Shown: in pieces, positions 21,176-32,910 of the stretch
Numbering within the stretch: position 1 is the stretch's first letter
Layout: each line of letters starts with the position of its first letter
NCBI GenBank assembly: GCA_963853835.1
Contig: OY970823.1
Location: 2,165,501 to 2,229,500 of the forward strand
Origin: Calendula officinalis
Lineage: Eukaryota > Streptophyta > Magnoliopsida > Asterales > Asteraceae
Reading direction: 5' to 3'
DNA: 64,000 nt
Translations under genes and position numbers: made by a program
Notes under the pieces: model-generated
What the model was told of the DNA's origin: nothing
What the model saw: only the letters and a program-made list of their open reading frames with translations
Databases searched by the model: none

Positions 21176-21671
21176 TGTTAGGTCACAACAACTCTGGTTT
21201 ATAATGTTAATTGATAGAATATTATACTTAGAGAAATATTAAAGTGATAACACAAGAATATGGTCAATGTATAAATCCACGAAGTGTGGCTTGTTGCGGA
21301 ATAACAAGACCACTGATCAATTACAAAAGATGTGAATGTGTAAAGTAAATTGGTGAGTACTCCTTTGCAAGATGATCTCTATTTATAATGTTATAGAGAT
21401 CTTACATAATGAGCAAAGGAGTAACCGAAGGACTAAGCAAGGAAAATGACTAAGATCAAGGGATTTGATCTTAGTCCGTTACTATACTGAGTATCACTCA
21501 GTCCTTCTACTCAGTATCACTATTTGATACTGAGTACTGATACTGAGTTCTAATACTGATCACTCAGTATCAGACCTAAACTTAGCTATATTATTCTACA
21601 TATTAATCAAAGCTAGTCTAGGTTGTTTTGTTATCTTAAGATCCAAAGGGGTAAGGCTTTTTGCCTTAACA
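21176..21671 (-). mobile_element. Element B 5' LTR with promoter
   Basis: This 496-bp LTR starts TGTTAAGG on the minus strand. The minus-strand TATAAATAG at 21379-21387 is a likely TATA box. Six CAGTAT/ATACTG motifs cluster upstream of it in U3 (21485-21570). Confidence 0.93.
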
Positions 21672-23648
21672 AAGATAGCGGCGCTATCTTGAAGATAGCG
21701 GCGCTATCTTGAAGATAGCGGCGCTATCTTGTGCAGATTAGACATAAAATCGGGTTTTTGACCCATTTCAGCTGATTTTCTTCATAGAACGAGTTGGTGA
21801 TTGCTATGGGCGATTTTGGTGAATCAAGGACGAATATTGGTGCAAATCAAAGAGGTTTTCATCATAAGATCAAGTTATAAAGGTATTATGCTTAGTTTTT
21901 GTTCATGCATGTATTAAATTGGGTAAAATTTTGGTGGAATGTTGAACCTTAGGTTAGGGTTTGGATCACAAATCTGAAATTGATATTGTATGTTAACATA
22001 TCAAGTATCTAGCTATGAGATTCGTAGTTATCATGTGATAATGCACAATTTTAGATAGATTGATGGTCTAGGGTTTGGTTCATCATCAATTTGGGGGAAA
22101 TTGGTGATTAGGGTTTATTCTAGTTGTGATTATGGATTAGGTTATTGAATGAGATGTGTATAATTATGATAGGTAATCAATTGGAAGATTGTGGTGATTG
22201 CATTGATCGGTGACATTGGAATTGTGGTTAAAGGAGTTCGTGGCTTGTGTTGGAAATTGCTTATCCCAGGTGAGTTCATCTATGTACAACTGTATACTAG
22301 TAGTTATATATATTTAATGCTACGTGTTTAATTGTTATTTGGTTTATTATTATCACATATGCGATGCCTAGAACATTGAATTGGTAATTCTAGTGATTTG
22401 ACTGTAATATGATTAAATGAAGTTTGACTCAGTAATAGACTTTTGCTATGTGTATTGACTTGTAAGAAAATAGTGATTATTTGTAGTATGCCTTGTGTAT
22501 AATCTTTTGATAGATGTCTTGATTGATGGAATATCCTTGAAGTGTCTCACTTGATATCGATTCATGTCGTATAAATTCCTTGTGTTACGTCTCGGTTGGA
22601 TTGCTCTAGTATGAGATGCATTTTTATTGATTCGGGTTGTGATAATCCTATTGTTCCGGTCTCGTGGAGTCATCGTTGTTATTGTTTCATTTGATATCGA
22701 ATATGAGTTACCAGTACGAATTCCTTGAGAGATAATTTCGTTTCGTGAGGACCCACGGCGGCTTGAGTATTACTTTGTGTAATATGTTGAGCGGTGGACG
22801 CGGGAGTACCTGGCGGAGGAGTGGTATGGACCGTGGTGGTGAAGCTGGATCATGGACTCGGTTAGGGGTGCCTTGATCACCTTCATCGGCCTCATTCCCT
22901 AATGGCCTAAGGGGGGAATGACGCACTTTGATTCGTTTGGATGGTATTGAGATCTCATTGATTCATGATGCGGTATTGTCTATCGGTTCCGGTGGTTAAG
23001 TGATGATTCTCGTGGAGTGTTGATTCGGTGATTGGTTCTCAATTGTGTTTATTATCTTGCAAACTCTTGTTGATTCTTGCGATATAGTTGTATTCTCAAT
23101 GTCAGTCATTCAGTGATTCTTGTTGATCCCGGATAAGTGTTGATACTCGGCTATGACGGATTCTTGGTAAATTTCATGTTAAGATGTAAAGCTTTTCGGT
23201 CAGTTATGCATTGATGTGTACTTGCTATAATATGAATTACTTAAATAGTTTTATACCATTTTATATGTTATTATTTCTTTGTTTTGTATATAATGCTAGT
23301 ATTATTTTGTACTTTATGAACTCACTAAGCTCGTTGTAGCTTACCCGTTTAGTGGACTAACTTTTTACAGGAAAAGATAAGAGTAAGCTTATAAGATCTT
23401 GAAGTTGATCGGAGGCTTAGAGGTTATACTTCGGGCATATATATTTAGGTATGTGGGAGTTGGGTAGTTTTGTATTCCGATCATGTAGTTAGTTGGTTTG
23501 TATCCATAGTCTTTGTTGGTAGTGAGATCTTGGCCCGTTTGTTGTATTTTGTATAGTTGTTATCTGTTTAGAATGGTTAATTGTAATTAGATAGTTATTA
23601 GAAAGTTGTTCGTTTTGATTGGTGGGATTTCTTGGCCCGGTCATTACA
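21672..23648 (+). mobile_element. Element A LTR2, right part
   Basis: It resumes after element B with the duplicated AAGAT and three palindrome units, and ends GGTCATTACA. The terminal G-to-A change breaks the usual GTTACA end. It shares diagnostic bases with LTR1 (ACCAGTACG, GGTTTATTCTAG). Confidence 0.9.
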
Positions 23649-26600
23649 ATATGGTATCAGAGCATTAGTTTGAGTGAACTAGGTATCATTGCGGTGCTTA
23701 GACTCAAACTTAGGTGTTGATGGTGGAAGTGTATGGATTATGGGTTTAGGATGGATACAAATCATAGGTTTAAGTCTAGAAAATGGGTAAAGGGTTATCA
23801 ATAGGAAATGGTATGATTAATGATATAATTGTGTGGACTTAAATTTCGGTAAATCATGGATCAAAGATGTGGTAAATGTGATCATGGGGTTTCTGAATGG
23901 GGGGAAATTTCATGCTTATCTTGAGGCATGAAACAACTTTGTTAAATGAAAGAGGAACAAGTGTTTGTTGTGAAGAGAGATTGATGAGTAGAATTGTTAA
24001 TACGGTTCGTTCTATGTTTGAATAACTTAAAAAAAAAAGAGAGAAAAGTAAGTCGAAGGCTAATGTGGTGATTGAATCTTTAAGTAAGAAATTTGGGGCA
24101 ATATCCTTTAAAACCTTTCGTAGCAGTGAAGCTATCGAATTTGCGGGTGTGCCTGATCCTGTAGAGGCGTTGTTGAGTATTGAAAACACAGACAAGGTAT
24201 TCTATGTATCACATGTCTACGTGGAAGATCAAAATGTTATGTGACCGCTAGGCTTTCAGGAAAGGCGTTGATCTGATGAATAGTTTGTATAAAATATTAA
24301 GCGAGGAAGAAGAGGATCATATGATTTGATAATCGTTTATAGTTCGTTTTCTTGATTAATATAGTTCTAGTGAGATGAGAACAAGGATTGAGAAAGAATT
24401 CTTGGAAATTAGATTAGGAACAATGTTGTTAGACGAATATTAAACGGTGTTTAATCCGGAGGCACAATTTGCCACAAAATTCATCCCAAAATGGAGTAAA
24501 GAAAGTGTAAGTGCTTGTGGAAGGTTTAGATATGAAAATTAAGATTGTGCTAGCAAATATGATATTCCTTTGTCGCGAAAGTTGTTGAATATGTCCGGAA
24601 GGGTGAGTATGATTTGAACCCAAGTAGAGTGTTGATTCCTGAACCAAAACGTTATAAAATGAAACAATTCAATTTTCCCCCGCAGTTCAGTGTCAGTTCT
24701 TTTCGAAACAGGTATAAGTAAGGTCTATGTGAAATAATATATTATGTGTATAACTTTGATAATTTTGTAGTCGGGTGCAACCTGTAAACGTCGACATTGT
24801 AGTAGGAATTATAATGGACAATGTGAGAATTATCAAGAACCTTGAAGTGTTAGGGTTGTGGTGAAAACGGACATAAAAGGTTTAGCTGTCCGTACAAGGA
24901 TGCAATTATTAGTCTTACGGAAAGTTGGGATACCGAAAGTGTCAATACTCTACTCTTTCTAACAAGTCGCCGAAAATGAAACTTTGGTTCATCAGTCTTT
25001 TGTGACGAGTACTCTAAGCGAAAGGAGGAGGTTCCTAAGGCAAGAGGTTGTGTGTTCAAATACCTCTGAGGAAGCTTACGAGGATGCTAACGTCAAAATT
25101 GGTACATTTCTTGTTAATACTCTAATCGTTTGTAGATTGTTTGATTATGAAGAATCTTATTTATTGTGTGTTACTAGATTCGTTTGATCTTTAATATGGT
25201 TTTCTTATCCGATAATGAATCTGTTATATATATGTTGATGTTGTGAAAAGTGAAACTTTAATGGTCACAAGGGATATGAGGATTTAAGTATTGGAAATTA
25301 ATGACCACAAATTCTATATTGATCTAGGGTTCATAGAATTTGTCAAGTTTAAACATTATTATTGGAACGGGTTAGGTAATGAAGTATATAGACAACCTTA
25401 TGTGTTTTAGAAAAGATGGACCGAAATTTGGTTGAAAGGGAATAACCCGAGTAAGTGTAGGGTGAAAATAGAATGGTGAATTAATGAATAAATTGGTTCT
25501 TGTAAGTGGTAATTCTTTTCCTATAAATGCGTTAGTGATGTAGAATGGGTATTGTATGCGGAGATGATATTGATATCCTCGACGAGTTAGATAGGCTATG
25601 AGCAAAACTTGAAACCCGAGAATAATAAAACTAAAAGAATACTGAAGTATGGAACTTGGATGAGCTAGGAACTATGGTAAGGTTAATTATAATATGAGTT
25701 TGGACTTTGATCATGTTAGTAGATGTTGACTAAACTGGAACTTAATTAGTATGAACTGAATATAATGTGGTTATTGAGGTGGTTATGATGCAATTAGTTT
25801 AACATAAATCTCAGTATCATGCATTTGGATTCAATTGCGGAATAATTAGTTAAAAAAAAAAATAGAACTTGAATCAATATAAAGAACTTGATTTTGGTAC
25901 GAAGTTTTGACCATGTATATGAGATCCAACTTTGACTTTGGGAATAGTATGAATTGAGAATTTGTTAAATGACATAAAATTTGATCTGGTCTGAGGAATA
26001 GTTTGGGAACAAAGTTGTTGATAGTGGGGAAGTGTGTAGTAATCGGTTATGGATATTTAAAATTGGTAATGTACTAGAAATAGCACAAGATTCAAGGTTA
26101 ATGAATATGTTTATAAGTAAGAATTATGAAGGAACTGTATTTTGTATCTAAGCCTTGTAATGTAATTATCAATTCAGGCATGACGAATGGTTAACTTCTA
26201 ACCGAGTTGACTTTATAGATTGCGGTTTACTGTAATAATAATGGATAGTTTATCAATGTTCAAAAGATTGAAATGAGTTTAATGCAGGGTAAGAGTCTGA
26301 AGCAATGGATCATGTGATGAAATTTAGTTAAAGGAATGCCGACTAATCTCATGTAATGAATGAAAAGTATGGATACCGGTGGCGTAATTGGAATTAGTCC
26401 TAGGGAATTGTCATGGGAGATCGATTTATACCTAGAAAAGAATGGAAGGGAAGTTTGAATACACTCGATGAAATGGCTCCTTTGACTGATATTGACTGAA
26501 GCCAAAGTCAATATGATTAAGAATATGAAGAAATTGAAAAAAGGTATGTAATTAATGAATACCATATTTGTTAAGTTAATTGTTAAATTTTTAATGATAA

Positions 26601-27141
26601 TATTAGGAATTTGGCCTGTTTTAAGGAAGGAACGGTTAAACATGAATCTGTCATTATATGCGTATTGGTATGGCTAGAATGTAACTCGTTACATACTAAA
26701 TTTTGAAATAGTATGGTTTTGACCCGTTTGAGTAATAATTTGGTTAAATGTGAATTGGTCAAAGAAGGTGGTCTTGGTTTTGCATATAAAATAAGTGTCG
26801 GATTTTGACCATGGTATGAATTAAAGAATTGCAATTCATATGAAATTTTTTGGCTTGTTTGAGTGATCGAGTAATATGGAAGGTATTTGTTGATTGAAGG
26901 TATTTCATATATTTATTGTTAATAATGTAGATATATTTGGCAAAACGGATCTTTTGGACCTAAGTCAAAGTTGTTAAGAAATTGGAATATGTAGCCAGTA
27001 TTAGTCAAATGGAAAAACTAAAGAATGAAATGTTCATAGATGGAACGGTGATTGAGGAAAGAAAGGATGATAAAATCAAGGATGCTATTTCGTTCAAGTC
27101 AACCTAATTTCGGGACGAAATTCTTAAAAGGAGGAGGTAAT
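23649..27141 (+). mobile_element. Element A internal region 2 (non-coding)
   Basis: This has the same content as INT1, with the zinc-knuckle relic at 24783-24889, primer site at 23652-23663 and purine tract at 27126-27137. It shares private bases with INT3 (GCCACAAAATTC, CGACGAGTTAG), so INT2 and INT3 are the closest pair. Confidence 0.85.
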
Positions 27142-29419
27142 TGTAACATACGTGTTCTAATTTTGAGTATTTTAATTGTTAAGTTAATTATAGGTGGTAA
27201 ATGACAAGTTGTTAGGTTACGTTGGTTGAAAGTGTTGGTCAAAAATCTGTATTTTCGGTATTTGGATAAGTGGCATAGGTCAAAAAGGAAGAAAAATGTG
27301 AAATTGCAGCATTTCGGAAGATAGCGGCGCTATCTTAGAGATAGCGGCGCTATCTTGTGTAAAAGGGGACAGCAACTCGAAATAGCTAAGGGGAAAACGC
27401 GAAAAATTTAGAGATAGCGGCGCTATCTCAGGAAATAGCAGCGCTAAAAAGCAAGGGGTGGCAAGATAGCGGCGCTATCTTGAAGATAGCGGCGCTATCT
27501 TGTGCAGATTAGACATAAAATCGGGTTTTTGACCCATTTCAGCTGATTTTCTTCATAGAACGAGTTGGTGATTGCTATGGGCGATTTTGGTGAATCAAGG
27601 ACGAATATTGGTGCAAATCAAAGAGGTTTTCATCATAAGATCAAGTTATAAAGGTATTATGCTTAGTTTTTGTTCATGCATGTATTAAATTGGGTAAAAT
27701 TTGGGTGGAATGTTGAACCTTAGGTTAGGGTTTGGATCACAAATCTGAAATTGATATTGTATGTTAACATATCAAGTATCTAGCTATGAGATTCGTAGTT
27801 ATCATGTGATAATGCACAATTTTAGATAGATTGATGGTCTAGGGTTTGGTTCATCATCAATTTGGGGGAAATTGGTGATTAGGGTTTGATCTAGTTGTGA
27901 TTATGGATTAGGTTATTGAATGAGATGTGTATAATTATGATAGGTAATCAATTGGAAGATTGTGGTGATTGCATTGATCGGTGACATTGGAATTGTGGTT
28001 AAAGGAGTTCGTGGCTTGTGTTGGAAATTGCTTATCCCAGGTGAGTTCATCTATGTACAACTGTATACTAGTAGTTATATATATTTAAATGCTACGTGTT
28101 TAATTGTTATTTGGTTTATTATTATCACATATGCGATGCCTAGAACATTGAATTGGTAATTCTAGTGATTTGACTGTAATATGATTAAATGAAGTTTGAC
28201 TCAGTAATAGACTTTTGCTATGTGTATTGACTTGTAAGAAAATAGTGATTATTTGTAGTATGCCTTGTGTATAATCTTTTGATAGATGTCTTGATTGATG
28301 GAATATCCTTGAAGTGTCTCACTTGATATCGATTCATGTCGTATAAATTCCTTGTGTTACGTCTCGGTTGGATTGCTCTAGTATGAGATGCATTTTTATT
28401 GATTCGGGTTGTGATAATCCTATTGTTCCGGTCTCGTGGAGTCATCGTTGTTATTGTTTCATTTGATATCGAATATGAGTTACCCGTACGAATTCCTTGA
28501 GAGATAATTTCGTTTCGTGAGGACCCACGGCGGCTTGAGTATTACTTTGTGTAATATGTTGAGCGGTGGACGCGGGAGTACCTGGCAGAGGAGTGGTATG
28601 GACCGTGGTGGTGAAGCTGGATCATGGACTCGGTTAGGGGTGCCTTGATCACCTTCATCGGCCTCATTCCCTAATGGCCTAAGGGGGAATGACGCACTTT
28701 GATTCGTTTGGATGGTATTGAGATCTCATTGATTCATGATGCGGTATTGTCTATCGGTTCCTGTGGTTAAGTGATGATTCTCGTGGAGTGTTGATTCGGT
28801 GATTGGTTCTCAATTGTGTTTATTATCTTGCAAACTCTTGTTGATTCTTGCGATATAGTTGTATTCTCAATGTCAGTCATTCAGTGATTCTTGTTGATCC
28901 CGGATAAGTGTTGATACTCGGCTATGACGGATTCTTGGTAAATTTCATGTTAAGATGTAAAGCTTTTCGGTCAGTTATGCATTGATGTGTACTTGCTATA
29001 ATATGAATTACTTAAATAGTTTTATACCATTTTATATGTTATTATTTCTTTGTTTTGTATATAATGCTAGTATTATTTTGTACTTTATGAACTCACTAAG
29101 CTCGTTGTAGCTTACCCGTTTAGTGGACTAACTTTTTACAGGAAAAGATAAGAGTAAGCTTATAAGATCTTGAAGTTGATCGGAGGCTTAGAGGTTATAC
29201 TTCGGGCATATATATTTAGGTATGTGGGAGTTGGGTAGTTTTGTATTCCGATCATGTAGTTAGTTGGTCTGTATCCATAGTCTTTGTTGGTAGTGAGATC
29301 TTGGCCCGTTTGTTGTATTTTGTATAGTTGTTATCTGTTTAGAATGGTTAATTGTAATTAGATAGTTATTAGAAAGTTGTTCGTTTTGATTGGTGGGATT
29401 TCTTGGCCCGGTCGTTACA
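27142..29419 (+). mobile_element. Element A LTR3
   Basis: This is a 2278-bp LTR from TGTAAC to GTTACA, with a palindrome cluster at 27319-27500. One unit is mutated to ATAGCAGCGCT, a CpG loss. Diagnostic bases (ACCCGTACG, GGTTTGATCTAG) are shared with LTR4. Confidence 0.9.
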
Positions 29420-32400
29420 ATATGGTATCAGAGCATTAGTTTGAGTGAACTAGGTATCATTGCGGTGCTTAGACTCAAACTTAGGTGTTGATGGTGGAAG
29501 TGTATGGATTATGGGTTTAGGATGGATACAAATCATAGGTTTAAGTCTAGAAAATGGGTAAAGGGTTATCAATAGGAAATGGTATGATTAATGATATAAT
29601 TGTGTGGACTTAAATTTCGGTAAATCATGGATCAAAGATGTGGTAAATGTGATCATGGGGTTTCTGAATGGGGGGAAATTTCATGCTTATCTTGAGGCAT
29701 GAAACAACTTTGTTAAATGAAAGAGGAACAAGTGTTTGTTGTGAAGAGAGATTGATGAGTAGAATTGTTAATACGGTTCGTTCTATGTTTGAATAACTTA
29801 AAAAAAAAAGAGAGAAAAGTAAGTCGAAGGCTAATGTGGTGATTGAATCTTTAAGTAAGAAATTTGGGGCAATATCCTTTAAAACCTTTCGTAGCAGTGA
29901 AGCTATCGAATTTGCGGGTGTGCCTGATCCTGTAGAGGCGTTGTTGAGTATTGAAAACACAGACAAGGTATTCTATGTATCACATGTCTACGTGGAAGAT
30001 CAAAATGTTATGTGACCGCTAGGCTTTCAGGAAAGGCGTTGATCTGATGAATAGTTTGTATAAAATATTAAGCGAGGAAGAAGAGGATCATATGATTTGA
30101 TAATCGTTTATAGTTCGTTTTCTTGATTAATATAGTTCTAGTGAGATGAGAACAAGGATTGAGAAAGAATTCTTGGAAATTAGATTAGGAACAATGTTGT
30201 TAGACGAATATTAAACGGTGTTTAATCCGGAGGCACAATTTGCCACAAAATTCATCCCAAAATGGAGTAAAGAAAGTGTAAGTGCTTGTGGAAGGTTTAG
30301 ATATGAAAATTAAGATTGTGCTAGCAAATATGATATTCCTTTGTCGCGAAAGTTGTTGAATATGTCCGGAAGGGTGAGTATGATTTGAACCCAAGTAGAG
30401 TGTTGATTCCTGAACCAAAACGTTATAAAATGAAACAATTCAATTTTCCCCCGCAGTTCAGTGTCAGTTCTTTTCGAAACAGGTATAAGTAAGGTCTATG
30501 TGAAATAATATATTATGTGTATAACTTTGATAATTTTGTAGTCGGGTGCAACCTGTAAACGTCGACATTGTAGTAGGAATTATAATGGACAATGTGAGAA
30601 TTATCAAGAACCTTGAAGTGTTAGGGTTGTGGTGAAAACGGACATAAAAGGTTTAGCTGTCCGTACAAGGATGCAATTATTAGTCTTACGGAAAGTTGGG
30701 ATACCGAAAGTGTCAATACTCTACTCTTTCTAACAAGTCGCCGAAAATGAAACTTTGGTTCATCAGTCTTTTGTGACGAGTACTCTAAGCGAAAGGAGGA
30801 GGTTCCTAAGGCAAGAGGTTGTGTGTTCAAATACCTCTGAGGAAGCTTACGAGGATGCTAACGTCAAAATTGGTACATTTCTTGTTAATACTCTAATCGT
30901 TTGTAGATTGTTTGATTATGAAGAATCTTATTTATTGTGTGTTACTAGATTCGTTTGATCTTTAATATGGTTTTCTTATCCGATAATGAATCTGTTATAT
31001 ATATGTTGATGTTGTGAAAAGTGAAACTTTAATGGTCACAAAGGATATGAGGATTTAAGTATTGGAAATTAATGACCACAAATTCTATATTGATCTAGGG
31101 TTCATAGAATTTGTCAAGTTTAAACATTATTATTGGAACGGGTTAGGTAATGAAGTATATAGACAACCTTATGTGTTTTAGAAAAGATGGACCGAAATTT
31201 GGTTGAAAGGGAATAACCCGAGTAAGTGTAGGGTGAAAATAGAATGGTGAATTAATGAATAAATTGGTTCTTGTAAGTGGTAATTCTTTTCCTATAAATG
31301 CGTTAGTGATGTAGAATGGGTATTGTATGCGGAGATGATATTGATATCCTCGACGAGTTAGATAGGCTATGAGCAAAACTTGAAACCCGAGAATAATAAA
31401 ACTAAAAGAATACTGAAGTATGGAACTTGGATGAGCTAGGAACTATGGTAAGGTTAATTATAATATGAGTTTGGACTTTGATCATGTTAGTAGATGTTGA
31501 CTAAACTGGAACTTAATTAGTATGAACTGAATATAATGTGGTTATTGAGGTGGTTATGATGCAATTAGTTTAACATAAATCTCAGTATCATGCATTTGGA
31601 TTCAATTGCGGAATAATTAGTTAAAAAAAAAAATAGAACTTGAATCAATATAAAGAACTTGATTATGGTACGAAGTTTTGACCATGTATATGAGATCCAA
31701 CTTTGACTTTGGGAATAGTATGAATTGAGAATTTGTTAAATGACATAAAATTTGATCTGGTCTGAGGAATAGTTTGGGAACAAAGTTGTTGATAGTGGGG
31801 AAGTGTGTAGTAATCGGTTATGGATATTTAAAATTGGTAATGTACTAGAAATAGCACAAGATTCAAGGTTAATGAATATGTTTATAAGTAAGAATTATGA
31901 AGGAACTGTATTTTGTATCTAAGCCTTGTAATGTAATTATCAATTCAGGCATGACGAATGGTTAACTTCTAACCGAGTTGACTTTATAGATTGCGGTTTA
32001 CTGTAATAATAATGGATAGTTTATCAATGTTCAAAAGATTGAAATGAGTTTAATGCAGGTAAGAGTCTGAAGCAATGGATCATGTGATGAAATTTAGTTA
32101 AAGGAATGCCGACTAATCTCATGTAATGAATGAAAAGTATGGATACCGGTGGCGTAATTGGAATTAGTCCTAGGGAATTGTCATGGGAGATCGATTTATA
32201 CCTAGAAAAGAATGGAAGGGAAGTTTGAATACACTCGATGAAATGGCTCCTTTGACTGATATTGACTGAAGCCAAAGTCAATATGATTAAGAATATGAAG
32301 AAATTGAAAAAGGTATGTAATTAATGAATACCATATTTGTTAAGTTAATTGTTAAATTTTTAATGATAATATTAGGAATTTGGCCTGTTTTAAGGAAGGA

Positions 32401-32910
32401 ACGGTTAAACATGAATCTGTCATTATATGCGTATTGGTATGGCTAGAATGTAACTCGTTACATACTAAATTTTGAAATAGTATGGTTTTGACCCGTTTGA
32501 GTAATAATTTGGTTAAATGTGAATTGGTCAAAGAAGGTGGTCTTGGTTTTGCATATAAAATAAGTGTCGGATTTTGACCATGGTATGAATTAAAGAATTG
32601 CAATTCATATGAAATTTTTTGGCTTGTTTGAGTGATCGAGTAATATGGAAGGTATTTGTTGATTGAAGGTATTTCATATATTTATTGTTAATAATGTAGA
32701 TATATTTGGCAAAACGGATCTTTTGGACCTAAGTCAAAGTTGTTAAGAAATTGGAATATGTAGCCAGTATTAGTCAAATGGAAAAACTAAAGAATGAAAT
32801 GTTCATAGATGGAACGGTGATTGAGGAAAGAAAGGATGATAAAATCAAGGATGCTATTTCGTTCAAGTCAACCTAATTTCGGGACGAAATTCTTAAAAGT
32901 AGGAGGTAAT
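29420..32910 (+). mobile_element. Element A internal region 3 (non-coding)
   Basis: This is near-identical to INT2, with the zinc-knuckle relic at 30554-30660. Its purine tract at 32895-32906 has one transversion. Confidence 0.85.

Larger units (their letters stand above)
10263..21671 (-). mobile_element. Element B: young Sirevirus-like Ty1/copia element with a third gene
   Basis: This 11,409-bp minus-strand element has 496-bp LTRs with TGTTA...TAACA termini and the target duplication AAGAT (10258-10262 and 21672-21676). By eye the two LTRs differ at two positions, so insertion is recent. The order from 5' is LTR, tRNA-Met primer site, gag, pol, third gene with intron, G-rich polypurine tract, LTR. 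Sirevirus traits are the zinc-knuckle/coiled-coil gag, copia order of pol, extra coding space after pol, and several GGGGGAGA tracts (10760-10766, 12085, 12232, 12287). The hexamer CAGTAT/ATACTG is about tenfold over-represented throughout. Confidence 0.92.

Noticed and set aside
10263..21671. CpG decay as the origin of the CAGTAT motif (from CTCGGTAT)
   Set aside because: Decay of a methylated CG would also yield CTTGGTAT at a similar rate, and that form is rare in B, so simple deamination does not explain the pattern.
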